Source of the DNA: JAPOUP01 sp965201085
GTDB taxonomy: Bacteria > Pseudomonadota > Alphaproteobacteria > Rhodobacterales > Rhodobacteraceae
Direction of reading: 5' to 3'
Length of the DNA: 64,000 nucleotides
Assembly: GCA_965201085.1 (NCBI GenBank)
Contig: CBDAVS010000016.1
Location: forward strand, 124,001 to 188,000
Part shown: piece by piece, positions 45,764 through 54,950 of the stretch
Layout of the letters: every line of letters begins with the position of its first letter
Position numbering within the stretch: the first letter of the stretch is position 1
Translations under genes and position numbers: made by a program
The notes under the pieces: generated by a model
Databases searched by the model: none
What the model saw: only the letters and a program-made list of their open reading frames with translations
Told to the model about the DNA's origin: nothing

Positions 45764-48181
45764 ATGGCGGAAACCTCCCCGGCACCGGAGGATTATGGTG
45801 CCGATTCCATAAAGGTTCTCAAAGGGTTAGAGGCTGTCCGCAAGCGACCGGGCATGTATATCGGCGATACCGATGACGGTTCCGGTCTGCATCACATGGT
45901 CTATGAGGTCGTGGATAACGGGATCGACGAGGCCCTGGCCGGCCACGCCGATAGCGTAAAGGTCCGTCTCCAGGCCGATGGCAGCGTTTCGGTCAGTGAC
46001 AACGGTCGCGGGATTCCGGTTGACATACATCCTGAAGAGGGGGTGAGCGCGGCCGAGGTCATCATGACCCAGCTCCATGCGGGAGGGAAGTTCGACAGCA
46101 ATTCCTATAAAGTCTCCGGGGGTCTGCATGGCGTCGGTGTCTCGGTCGTAAACGCGCTTTCCGAGTGGCTGGAGCTGCGCGTCTGGCGTGATGGAAAGGA
46201 ATACAGGGCAAGGTTCGAGAACGGCGAGACGGTGAAGCATCTTGAAGTCAACGGTGACGGCGGCGGCAGGCAGGGAACCGAGGTACGATTTCTTGCGTCA
46301 ACGGGAACATTCTCGAACCTCGACTACAGTCACAGGACTTTGGAGAGCAGGCTGCGGGAGCTCGCGTTCCTGAATTCCGGTGTTCGGATCGTCCTCGTGG
46401 ACGAACGCCCCGCCGAGCCGATGCGCTCGGAACTGTTCTACGATGGAGGCGTGAGCGAATTCGTCCGCTACCTCGATCGGCACAAGCATCCACTCATCGC
46501 GGAGCCCGTCGTGATCAACGGTGCACGGGACGGAATCACGGTCGAGGTCGCGATGTGGTGGAACGACGGCTATCATGAGATGGTTCTGCCATTCACGAAC
46601 AACATTCCCCAGCGCGACGGGGGAACCCATCTAGCCGGTTTTCGGGGGGCGTTGACCCGCAGCCTCAATCTCTACTCCAACTCGTCGGGGCTCGCAAAAT
46701 CCGAGAAGGTGAATTTCACCGGCGATGACGCGCGCGAGGGGCTGACCTGCGTGCTGTCGGTAAAGGTACCGGATCCGAAATTCTCGTCACAGACCAAGGA
46801 CAAGCTCGTCAGTTCCGAGGTACGGCCAGTTGTCGAAGGACTGATCAACGAACGACTGGGTGAATGGTTCGAGGAGAATCCGGGTCCGGCGAAGGTGATC
46901 GTCACCAAGATCATCGAAGCGGCGCGCGCGCGCGAAGCCGCACGTAAGGCACGGGAAATGACCCGGAAGAAGTCAGCTCTCGACGTCGCTTCGCTCCCGG
47001 GCAAACTCGCTGACTGTCAGGAAAGGGATCCCGGCAAGCGCGAACTGTTCCTTGTTGAGGGCGACAGCGCGGGTGGGTCCGCCAAGCAGGGTCGCGCCCG
47101 GGCGAATCAGGCGGTGCTTCCGCTGAGGGGCAAGATTCTCAATGTCGAACGCGCCCGGTTCGACCGGATGCTTTCGAGCCAGGAAATCGGCACGCTCATA
47201 ACCGCACTCGGCACGGGGATCGGCCCGTCCGAATTCGATATTGAAAAGCTCCGCTACCACAGAATCATCATCATGACGGACGCCGATGTGGACGGTGCCC
47301 ATATCCGAACGCTGCTGCTGACTTTTTTCTTTCGCCAGATGCCAAAGATCATCGAAGACGGCTATCTTTACATCGCCCAGCCACCGCTTTTCAAAGTCAG
47401 CCGCGGCAAGTCCGAAGTCTATCTCAAGGATCAGCAGGCGCTTGAGGACCATCTGATCGCCCAAGGCGTTGACGGCGCCGTTCTGCGGCTTGGCACGTGT
47501 GAAGAGATTTCCGGCGCGGATCTCGCGCGGGTCGTCGAGGAGGCCCGCGGCGTACGCCGGGTTCTCGGAGCGTTCCCGACGCATCACCCGCAGAGCATTC
47601 TCGAACAGGCGGCCGTTGCCGGAGCGTTTCTGCCGGGCCGTGTCGATTCCGACATCCAGGGCACCGCCGATGCGGTCGCGGCACGGCTCGATCTGATCAG
47701 CGAAGAATACGAGCGGGGCTGGAGCGGACGGCCGACGCAGGACCGCGGGCTGCGCCTTTCGCGAAGCCTTCGTGGGGTCGACGAGATCCGGACGCTCGAC
47801 GGGCCGGTCCTGCGCTCGGGCGAGGCCCGAAAGCTGGGCGAGTTCACGGGAGCTCTTCAGGAGGTGTATTCGCTTCCCGCCGAATTGATTCGCCGTGACC
47901 GGAAAAACCCGGTCTTCGGTCCCGTCAGTCTGCTGGAAGCGGTTCTGGAGGAGGGCGGAAAGGGGCTGACCCTGCAGCGCTATAAAGGTCTGGGGGAAAT
48001 GAACCCGGACCAGCTGTGGGAAACCACGCTCGATCCAGAGGTGAGAACGCTTCTGCGGGTCAAGATCAAGGACGGCACCGAAGCGGGTGATCTATTCACG
48101 AGGCTCATGGGCGACGAGGTCGAACCCCGCCGCGAATTTATCCAACGGCATGCCCTGAGCGTCGAGAACCTCGATTTCTGA
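45764..48181 (+). CDS. gyrB: DNA gyrase subunit B
   Basis: The 805-residue ATPase and TOPRIM subunit of gyrase. GHKL motifs: YEVVDNGIDEALAG, DNGRGIPVDIH, GLHGVGVSVVNALSEWLE; transducer Lys QTKDKLVSSEVRP; TOPRIM ELFLVEGDSAGGSAKQGR and IIIMTDADVDGAHIRTLLLTFFFRQMP; the end has RYKGLGEMNPDQLWETTLDPE and ENLDF. I start at MAETSPAPEDYGADSIKVL (45764) because family members begin there; an in-frame ATG at 45707 gives an atypical extension. Confidence 0.97.
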   Translation: MAETSPAPEDYGADSIKVLKGLEAVRKRPGMYIGDTDDGSGLHHMVYEVVDNGIDEALAGHADSVKVRLQADGSVSVSDNGRGIPVDIHPEEGVSAAEVIMTQLHAGGKFDSNSYKVSGGLHGVGVSVVNALSEWLELRVWRDGKEYRARFENGETVKHLEVNGDGGGRQGTEVRFLASTGTFSNLDYSHRTLESRLRELAFLNSGVRIVLVDERPAEPMRSELFYDGGVSEFVRYLDRHKHPLIAEPVVINGARDGITVEVAMWWNDGYHEMVLPFTNNIPQRDGGTHLAGFRGALTRSLNLYSNSSGLAKSEKVNFTGDDAREGLTCVLSVKVPDPKFSSQTKDKLVSSEVRPVVEGLINERLGEWFEENPGPAKVIVTKIIEAARAREAARKAREMTRKKSALDVASLPGKLADCQERDPGKRELFLVEGDSAGGSAKQGRARANQAVLPLRGKILNVERARFDRMLSSQEIGTLITALGTGIGPSEFDIEKLRYHRIIIMTDADVDGAHIRTLLLTFFFRQMPKIIEDGYLYIAQPPLFKVSRGKSEVYLKDQQALEDHLIAQGVDGAVLRLGTCEEISGADLARVVEEARGVRRVLGAFPTHHPQSILEQAAVAGAFLPGRVDSDIQGTADAVAARLDLISEEYERGWSGRPTQDRGLRLSRSLRGVDEIRTLDGPVLRSGEARKLGEFTGALQEVYSLPAELIRRDRKNPVFGPVSLLEAVLEEGGKGLTLQRYKGLGEMNPDQLWETTLDPEVRTLLRVKIKDGTEAGDLFTRLMGDEVEPRREFIQRHALSVENLDF

Positions 48182-48353
48182 GGACAGGAATCAAGCGGCG
48201 CCAGCACGCTTCCGGAAGCCGTCTGTAGACACGTCATAGCCGACAGCGAACCCCACCTGAGCGTCCATCCGACATTGCGGCGCCGGCAGCGCCTGGACAC
48301 GCCGCCGGTACCCGGTTACATCGCTGGTGGGTCAGGAGCCAAAAGCCTGCGGA

Positions 48354-50288
48354 CTATGCCGCCGCTTCAGCGCGTTCGGCCCGGATCCGTTCGGCCTCCT
48401 TACCGTGCAGTTCCTCATAATGGTCAAACCTCGACTCCATCCAGGCGGTCCCGTGTGTCATACCGCCAAGCGACTGGAAGAGCTCGTCATGCATCGGCCC
48501 GGGGAGCAGGGCTCGGAACACGTCCCATCCCTTTGCGGTAGGGTGCGGCTCGAATCCCAGCACCTGGCCCTTGAGCGATGAGATCAGGGCGACAAGGCCA
48601 CCTGTATAGGCAGACGGAACATGGATATCCACATGATCGATGGGCTGCAGCAGCACCGGACCCGATTCCTTCAGCGCCTCCCGCATTCCCATGAGACCCG
48701 CCGTCTTGAATGCGAAATCCGAACTGTCGACTGAGTGATGCTTGCCGTCGGTAAGCGTGACCCCGACATCGACGACCCGAAAGCCGAGTGGACCCTTCGC
48801 TAGAGCCTCCTGACAGCCTGCCTGTACGGAGGGAATGTAGTTGCGCGGCACGGCACCGCCCTTGACGGTTTCATCGAAGGAGAAACCCTCTCCACGCGCC
48901 AGAGGGCGAAGCGTCAATACGATGTCGGCGAACTGTCCCGCGCCTCCGGACTGTTTCCGGTGGCGATAATGCTTGTCTAGCGTTCTGGAGCAGGATTCGC
49001 GATAGCTGCCGGAGATCTGGCGATCCGACACCTTGATATCGAAATCTCCGGCGAGCCTTTCAACGAGCCGACGCAGATGCATCGGTCCCTGCAGGTTGGC
49101 GACAAGGAAACCGGTATCCTCGTCATGAGAGATGGTGAGGCCGGGATCAATGGCCGCGCATCTCGCCAGAGCGCCGGACAGGCGGGCGTCGTCGCGGTCG
49201 CTCTCCGGTGTAAGGATCCTGTGGAAACTCGGTCTATGTCCCCCGCTCCAATCCGGGAGACCATAGGAAGCGGCATCGGAATAGGCTTTGCCCGGGTCCA
49301 GATGGTCTGATTTCACGGCAACCGCCAATCCGCCGCTTTCCAGTGATTCGTTCGTTGGTTTGCCATCGATTCCGGTGAGGCTGCCAATGGCGCCGCCGCC
49401 GAGCGACGAGCCCTGCGCGAGACCTCCCGTCAGATCACGCACCAGAAGTGATTTGCCCACATGTTTGCGGTTGTCGGCATAGACGGCGATCGCGCGCGCG
49501 TCCTGCTCCAGGCCCAGTCTTTCAGTGATTCCCGCAACGCCGGACGATTCGTGACGCAGGGATTTCATCAGTCGGAAGACACCGTTTCCGCGCTCCGCCA
49601 CTCCGAGATACGCGGAGATGAACGCGTTTTTTCGATGCATGTCGCTGACCAGGGCGAACACGCTTTCGGACGCGGGGATCCGGTCCTCGATCAGCTGTTC
49701 CAGCAGGTCATCGTCGAAATCGGACAGATGCTCCAGCAGTTCGGATCGGGCCTCCATCTGGCGGTCACGCAATCCATCGGGAATCTCGATGAGATTGGAT
49801 GGTTTTCCTTCCTGATATTCCCAGGCGCGTTCGGAAATCAGGTCGATGGAGCCGCTGACCGTATCGTCGCTTCGAATCGGAACCTGACGGAGGATTATAG
49901 GAAGACCGGCATAGGCCTGCAGGGACGCCACGGTATCGCGCACCCGGTTTTCGGCTGTGTCCATTCTATTGACGAACAGATAGCAGGGCACACCCGATTC
50001 CTCGATCAACCGCAGGTAGGGCGCGGCCTGTTCGGCACTGCCGGGATCGGGCGGAACGCAGAGCAAAACGCTGTCGCTGGCGGCGAGGGCATGACCCGCC
50101 GCGCCCAGGTTGTCGGTACCACCGGCCACATCGAGCGCTCCCCATGTTTCACCCAGATAGCTGAAGGTACGAAGCGAAAGCCTGTTGGAGAACGATGTTT
50201 CGGCGCTGCCGCCTTCCAGCTCTCCAAGAGCTTTGACCAAGGTCGTTTTTCCAGAATGCGATGGTCCAAGAACCGTGAAACAGCGCAT
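48354..50288 (-). CDS. EF-G-like translational GTPase paralogue
   Basis: The 644-residue protein has EF-G domain order. The G1 is GPSHSGKTTLVKAL (residues 8-21). The G3 region reads ALDVAGGTDNLG, lacking the DTPGH His that drives GTP hydrolysis in EF-G, and G4 is FVNRMD. Domains III-V are recognisable: HRKQSGGAGQFADIVL, GAVPRNYIPSVQAGCQEAL, GVTLTDGKHHSVDSSDFAFKTAG and a short C-terminus with PHPTAKGWDVFRALLPG. It is not the canonical fusA. The role of this paralogue group is not settled. It is convergent with gyrB. Confidence 0.88.
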   Translation of the reverse strand: MRCFTVLGPSHSGKTTLVKALGELEGGSAETSFSNRLSLRTFSYLGETWGALDVAGGTDNLGAAGHALAASDSVLLCVPPDPGSAEQAAPYLRLIEESGVPCYLFVNRMDTAENRVRDTVASLQAYAGLPIILRQVPIRSDDTVSGSIDLISERAWEYQEGKPSNLIEIPDGLRDRQMEARSELLEHLSDFDDDLLEQLIEDRIPASESVFALVSDMHRKNAFISAYLGVAERGNGVFRLMKSLRHESSGVAGITERLGLEQDARAIAVYADNRKHVGKSLLVRDLTGGLAQGSSLGGGAIGSLTGIDGKPTNESLESGGLAVAVKSDHLDPGKAYSDAASYGLPDWSGGHRPSFHRILTPESDRDDARLSGALARCAAIDPGLTISHDEDTGFLVANLQGPMHLRRLVERLAGDFDIKVSDRQISGSYRESCSRTLDKHYRHRKQSGGAGQFADIVLTLRPLARGEGFSFDETVKGGAVPRNYIPSVQAGCQEALAKGPLGFRVVDVGVTLTDGKHHSVDSSDFAFKTAGLMGMREALKESGPVLLQPIDHVDIHVPSAYTGGLVALISSLKGQVLGFEPHPTAKGWDVFRALLPGPMHDELFQSLGGMTHGTAWMESRFDHYEELHGKEAERIRAERAEAAA

Positions 50289-50506
50289 ATATCCCTCCTC
50301 CAAAATAATGTTGTCGGCGTGTCTGCACGCCTGTGCGATTCGCAGCGGACGGTATCACCCACACCGGCCTATGTCTGCACCGGCCTGCAGCCGGTCAATG
50401 GCATTTCCTTTGACGGCAGGGGCTGGCCAGGCCTTTTTTTAGGGGATTATATACCAAGGTGCCATTCGATTGGACGGCCAACGAGTGGCCGTCCGTTTTA
50501 ATTCGC

Positions 50507-50671
50507 TCAGGCGTCAGGATCTTCGACGACTTTCACCTGCCGGAACGCCGCCCGGATAATATCCTCGGGTTTCGCGGCGATGCCAACATCCCGCTCTAGC
50601 TCCGCCTTGCTGGGCTGGTAACCGTTGGGCTTTATCCTGACCTCTGGCCTAGGCTTCCGTTCTGTCTTCAT
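50507..50671 (-). CDS. 54-residue hypothetical protein, transposon cargo
   Basis: A small ORF begins MKTERKPRPEVRIKPNGYQP and ends RQVKVVEDPDA, behind GGAGAGGAG about seven bases upstream. It has charged N-terminus, a middle SKAELERDVGIAAKPEDIIRAAF that may form a helix, no cysteines, no signal. I know of no function. It sits 37 bp downstream of the nuclease domain and 41 bp before the terminal repeat, so it moves with the transposon and could be the partner or control protein of the methyltransferase-nuclease gene. Confidence 0.6.
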   Translation of the reverse strand: MKTERKPRPEVRIKPNGYQPSKAELERDVGIAAKPEDIIRAAFRQVKVVEDPDA

Positions 50672-50708
50672 GATCAACTCCTCTCCGATTCAGTTCGATA
50701 TGCTTCAT

Positions 50709-52220
50709 TCAAGCGGCCATCGGGATTTTCGGTTTCCGGCCTTCGAAGAAGTCGTCGACAGTATAGATCTGAACCGTCGGAACATCCATGAACCTCCCTG
50801 CGCATGCCGCAGCGTCACGCATACGCGGCGTCACGCGGTCCTCGAAACAGGTGAAAATGCCGATATCGGCCCCGGCCTGCTGCCGGGCGCCGTTGAACGC
50901 CTGCACGTCGCCGGGGCCGGTGCTTCCGCCCTTGACCTGCGACACCATATCGACGAACTTTCCCTTGCGGACCGCCAGTCTTCCCCGCCCGTCGATTCCC
51001 CTGTCGCCGACCTGCCGTCCGTTCGGTTCCATGCCGTCCACAAGGGCGGCCGCCCACCGCTCGAACCGGAAAGCGTCCAGGCTGGCGAGCTTTCTGGCGT
51101 CATCCCGCGTTTTCGGCATTCCGATGAACTCCACGTCGTTCCACAGGCTGTCGAAATGCTGGCGTATGCGCCTCTCAATGACCTTGCAGGCGTTCACGCA
51201 GACATCGATCCCGATCCAGCGGCGACCAAGATTCTGCGCTGCGTGAATCGTGGTTCCGCATCCGCAGAACGGATCAAGAACGACGCCTCCATCAGGACAT
51301 GACGCGGAGGTGATCCGTTCCAGCAGCGCAACGGGCTTCTGTGTAGGATAGCCGATTTTTCCCTGTTACCGCCGGTCAGCGCCTGAATGTCGTTCCAGAC
51401 ATCCTGGGCAGGTGCGCCTTTTGATTCGTCAAGATAGAACTTTTTCCGGACGTACCCCGTTCTGGAATAATGGAGGCGCCCTTCCTCGTGCAGCTGCGCC
51501 ATGCGTTCGCGGCCGTAACGCCATGCGCGGGTATGACCGTTCCATTCGTAAACCGGATTGCCTTTTTCCGCGCCGCCTGGACCCGTGAGAGGCGTCGTCA
51601 TGAAGCGCCGCCCGGTGGAACCGTCAACGCCCCGATAGGTCTTTTCGACATACCCTTCGTCAAGCGGGACAAAGACCTGGTTCCATACCTGATCGCGCCC
51701 GATAGCGTAGAAGAATATGATGTCGTGCACCCTCCCGAAGTGTTTCGATCCCTGGCCTGTATCGTTGTGCGTTCCGTAACGGCGCCACTGGATTTCGTTC
51801 CTGTAATTTCGGCGTCCGAAAATTCCATCCAATCACAACCTTGAGGTAGTGGCTCATGGTCGGATCACAGTGCAGGTATATGGATCCAGTCGGTTTGAGG
51901 ACGCGGCGGCATTCCCGCAGGCGGTTCGCCATGTAGGACAGATAGGCCAGGTTCGGACCTTCCCCCAGGATGCGCCGCAGCCCCTCCATGGTGTCGGCAA
52001 GGCCGACATCGGAAGCCGTGTCGTGGAAGTCATCGACGGCTTCATGCCAGCGCCATGTGTCGTTGAAAGCGACCCATTGTGCGTCGCCGATAAAGGCGTT
52101 GTATAGCCGCTTCGAGTTGAACGGGGGATCAAGGTAGATCAGGTCAACCGACCCGTCGGCTATGTCCTCGCGCATCACGTCCAGGCAGTCGCCGAAATAC
52201 AGCCGGTTCGGATCGGTCAT
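50709..52220 (-). pseudogene. DNA methyltransferase fused to Mrr-like endonuclease, two frameshifts
   Basis: The restored protein would be about 503 residues. NRLYFGDCLDVM and LIYLDPPFNSKRLYN (motif IV) come first; LDPFCGCGTT (motif I) comes near the middle, the beta-class order of N6A/N4C methylases. The C-terminal domain holds GDRGIDGRGRL and VSQVKGGS, a PD-(D/E)XK pattern of Mrr type. Frame 1 ends after SHYLKVV (one extra base near 51838) and continues as DGIFGRRNYRNEIQWRRYG. After NREK at a run of five A near 51358 the family sequence IGYPTQKPVALLERI needs six A. The ATG overlaps the transposase stop (ATGA), so it is coupled to transposition gene expression. Marked as pseudogene, but slippage or assembly error is possible. 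Confidence 0.85.
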
Positions 52221-53188
52221 GACCGTGCGCCCGACGGAAGTCCGTTGTCGGCGATCAGGTCTTTGTAGCGCAGCTGCCTGCCCACCATACCGCCGACCAT
52301 GGATCGCATCTGGTCGATTGTGTCGTGGTCCCTCAGGTTGTGCCGACCGGCGAACTCCCGGACGTACCGGTCCATGTGTTTCCTGCTCATCTTGTGGTAG
52401 ACGCCCTTGTGCGCCCGCTTGAGCATGGCCCAGAAGGATTCCATGCCGTTGGTGTGGACCTGCTTCCGGACGTATTCCCCGGAACTGTGGCGCACGGTTC
52501 CGTGCTGGCGCTTCATGCCGACGTATGACGCGTTGTCGTCGGTGTAGACCTGCGCTTTCGGTTCGGTGCGCTCCTCGACGAAGCCCTGAAGCGTCTTTGC
52601 CTTTGTGTCCGTCACCACCTTCGCGGCGACCTTATTGGTATTCCGGTCCTTCGCGCCCAGCACGATGGCCTTGCCCACGCCGCCGCGTCCGGCTTTCAGT
52701 TTGTCTTTCGCGTGCCTGTTGCGCTCAAGGCCGCCGACGTAGGTTTCGTCGGCTTCCACCGGACCGGAAAACAGGGGTTGTCCGGCTTCGTAAGCTTTGC
52801 GTAGCCTGTGTGTCAGATGCCAAGCCGATTTCTGGGTTATATCCAAATCGCGATGAAGCTTCATGCTGGACACGCCCTTGAGGTTGGTGGAGACCATATA
52901 GGCCGCTATCGCCCATGCCTGGAAGCCCAGTTTCGTGGACTGCATAACCGTTCCGGTTTTGACGCTGAACCTCGGCTTGCCCTCGCACTCGCGGCAGCGG
53001 TGAGTCATTGACCTGTGCTTTATGCCGCACTGAACGTTGTCCGTTCCGCAGTGGGGGCAGCGCGGTCCCTCCGGCCATACGATGCCCTCGATCCACCTGC
53101 GGGCGGCCTCGTTGTCCGGGAACATCCGCACCAGTTCAATGAAACTGATGCCTTTGCGTCCGTGCTTTCCTGGTGCGTTGTATGCCAT
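52217..53188 (-). CDS. IS1595-family transposase
   Basis: The 323-residue transposase has zinc ribbon CPHCGTDNVQCG...HRCREC, KTGTVMQSTKLGFQAWAIAAYM, and DDE motifs VEADETYVGG, YTDDNASYVG, and KQVHTNGMESFWAMLKRAHKGVYHKMS. It ends DNGLPSGARS, like the 36.7 kb transposase (GNGLPSGAGL). ATG at 53188 with GGGAG six bases upstream. It is intact, so this transposon could still move. Confidence 0.94.
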   Translation of the reverse strand: MAYNAPGKHGRKGISFIELVRMFPDNEAARRWIEGIVWPEGPRCPHCGTDNVQCGIKHRSMTHRCRECEGKPRFSVKTGTVMQSTKLGFQAWAIAAYMVSTNLKGVSSMKLHRDLDITQKSAWHLTHRLRKAYEAGQPLFSGPVEADETYVGGLERNRHAKDKLKAGRGGVGKAIVLGAKDRNTNKVAAKVVTDTKAKTLQGFVEERTEPKAQVYTDDNASYVGMKRQHGTVRHSSGEYVRKQVHTNGMESFWAMLKRAHKGVYHKMSRKHMDRYVREFAGRHNLRDHDTIDQMRSMVGGMVGRQLRYKDLIADNGLPSGARS

Positions 53189-53413
53189 GTTGATTCTCCC
53201 TTACCATACCTACGTATGGCACTTACGTGTAATACGTGTAATTCGCAAGGGGCAAAATGGCACTTTGATATATAATCCCCTTTTTTTACGCGCGGCGATG
53301 TTTCTGTTTTATGGCATCTTCGGTTTTTCCGGATTTTTCCGGCGGAAGGGGCTTTCCCCATTCGGGTACGAACCCGATTTCGGGACATTGCATTCCCGGA
53401 AGGAAACCATCTC

Positions 53414-53660
53414 ATGGATCCACGGATCGAACGTCCGAGACGACCATTTTCTTCGGCCGCCGCGTTCGCGGAGATCACCCTGGCGCGGGACCGCCGACAT
53501 CCAGAAGACGTTGGCACCGGTCCCGGCTATCAGCCTGAACGAACTGGCGAAAAAGTCGACGGACTGATGCTGGCCCACTTCGCGGTCCGCAAGTTAATCC
53601 ACGAGGCCAGCGGGAAAGCATGCCTAGGCATCCAGAATCATGCAAATTCACGCCTATAGC
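53414..53660 (+). pseudogene. Possible DDE transposase C-terminal fragment
   Basis: The frame ends with GLMLAHFAVRKLIHEASGKACLGI and a late basic tail. This resembles the end of some IS4-type transposases (LMxHxAIRxLMHEAA). It is only about 80 codons, with no upstream domain and no terminal repeat found. Assignment is weak. The 130 bp between it and the transposon hold nothing. Confidence 0.35.
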
Positions 53661-53728
53661 AACAGTATTGGGTTCAAGCCGGGATTCCAGCGCGGGATTC
53701 GCCGGACCGTCTTGGTGTGTGATTAAGT

Positions 53729-53860
53729 AGTGTCTGCCAGAAAACCCCGTGTTTTTCCGGTGACAGGGCCGAATCCGGCGGATTCCGGCTTCACGGGATC
53801 CTGGCCGGGCCCGTCGGAGCGCCGCCCGGTGCTTCGACGGGACGGCCGGTGGCGGGAACA
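53729..53860 (-). mobile_element. ISNCY terminal fragment
   Basis: AGTGTCTGCCAGAAAACCCCGTGTTTTTCC followed by the coding end GGAPTGPAR (minus strand) is almost the same as the right end of the 38.2 kb ISNCY element. It is about 130 bp. The next 300 bp up to the SDR gene contain only a possible decayed coding stretch (MDVADVKPPTLPRPARRAF region, 53.9-54.1 kb) that I cannot identify. Confidence 0.7.
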
Positions 53861-54170
53861 TATGGTGAACATCCGGGCCTCCGCCGGCCCGCGGGCACGC
53901 CGGTCCGGGGAGGTTTCTTCCCGATGCCAAGCTGATTCCACCGATCCTTTCGGGAGGAGCATCCGTATCCCTGCACAGGGCTCCAAGGTTCGGTCGGCAT
54001 TCGTCGCGCCGGGAACGCCCGGCGTGCGGGTCGCGGTAACGTAGGCGGCTTCACGTCGGCCACGTCCATATCCGCAATCGGTGGCCTGCACGATTCATGA
54101 TGCAGAGTTCTCAAGCCGGGCCCGTCCTTGGTATCCGGAGCAAATCAGGCGGGCCAATCCAGAGAGCGTA

Positions 54171-54941
54171 TCAGTATCCACCGGTCAAGAAGACCGACTC
54201 TCCCGTCATGAAGCTGCAGGCCTCTGACGACAGGAATATCGCTGCGCCAACCATCTCATCGGAACATCCGGCGCGGCCCATCCAGTTTAGGTTCCGGACA
54301 TATTGGTTCCATAACTCCGGGTCGGCGTTTTTGCGGCCGGAGTTCCGATCGGTGTCGATCAATCCCGGCGCCAATGTGTTCAGAATGACGCCTTTCGCCG
54401 CATACTCACGAGCCTGACTTTGGATGAGGTTGTGCTGCGCAGCCTTGGTCGCCGCATATGCGGTCACAATGCTTTTGGGTCGGGATTGATTGACGGAGCC
54501 GATGCTCACGACACGGCCCCAACCTCGATCTGCCATTCTTGGCAAACACGTCTGAAGCATTTCCACCGTGGAGCGGAAATTCACACTGAACTGGGTTTCC
54601 AGATCCTCATCGCTGAGAGCATCGACAGTGGCGTTGATCTGAGCCGATGCGTTGATAACCAGAATATCCACACCGCCGGTAAGGCCGTCGGTATTTTCGA
54701 CGAGTTCACGCCCGGCTCCGGGAACCGAAAGATCAGCGGCAAGCGCCCAAACGCTGCGGCCCGTGCCTGCGATTTCCGCTTCAACGGAACGGGTGGCGGC
54801 CCTTGTCTGACCATGAACGACAACACCGGCGCCCGCGGCGCTAAGCCCCCTTGCGATCGCTGCGCCAATGCCCCGGCTGGAGCCGGTAACCAGTGCGTTC
54901 CTGCCGGAAAGGCCGAAAATCGACTGTAGTGAGATTTCCAC
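54171..54941 (-). CDS. Short-chain dehydrogenase/reductase
   Basis: The 256-residue Rossmann oxidoreductase has TGSSRGIGAAIARGL cofactor loop, an NAS motif (INASAQINATVD where NAG is usual), GRVVSIGSVNQ with catalytic Ser, YAATK active-site Tyr-Lys and APGLIDTDRN. It resembles gluconate 5-dehydrogenase-type enzymes that oxidise or reduce sugar acids. Start is GTG at 54941, with AGAGGG upstream, nine bases after the IclR-SMP30 gene. It is the last gene of the sugar-acid operon. Confidence 0.88.
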   Translation of the reverse strand: MEISLQSIFGLSGRNALVTGSSRGIGAAIARGLSAAGAGVVVHGQTRAATRSVEAEIAGTGRSVWALAADLSVPGAGRELVENTDGLTGGVDILVINASAQINATVDALSDEDLETQFSVNFRSTVEMLQTCLPRMADRGWGRVVSIGSVNQSRPKSIVTAYAATKAAQHNLIQSQAREYAAKGVILNTLAPGLIDTDRNSGRKNADPELWNQYVRNLNWMGRAGCSDEMVGAAIFLSSEACSFMTGESVFLTGGY

Positions 54942-54950
54942 GGCGACCCT

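Larger units (their letters stand above)
50442..53280 (-). mobile_element. IS1595-type transposon with restriction-modification-like cargo
   Basis: The element is 2839 bp. The 25-bp terminal repeats at 50442-50466 and 53256-53280 match at 23 positions (GGGGATTATATACCAAGGTG... and its complement). The flanks are perfect 8-bp duplications TTTTTTTA (50434-50441 and 53281-53288). From its promoter end it holds transposase, a methyltransferase-nuclease gene and a 54-codon ORF. All are on the minus strand, and the first two overlap by four bases. The intact ends indicate recent movement. Confidence 0.93.
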
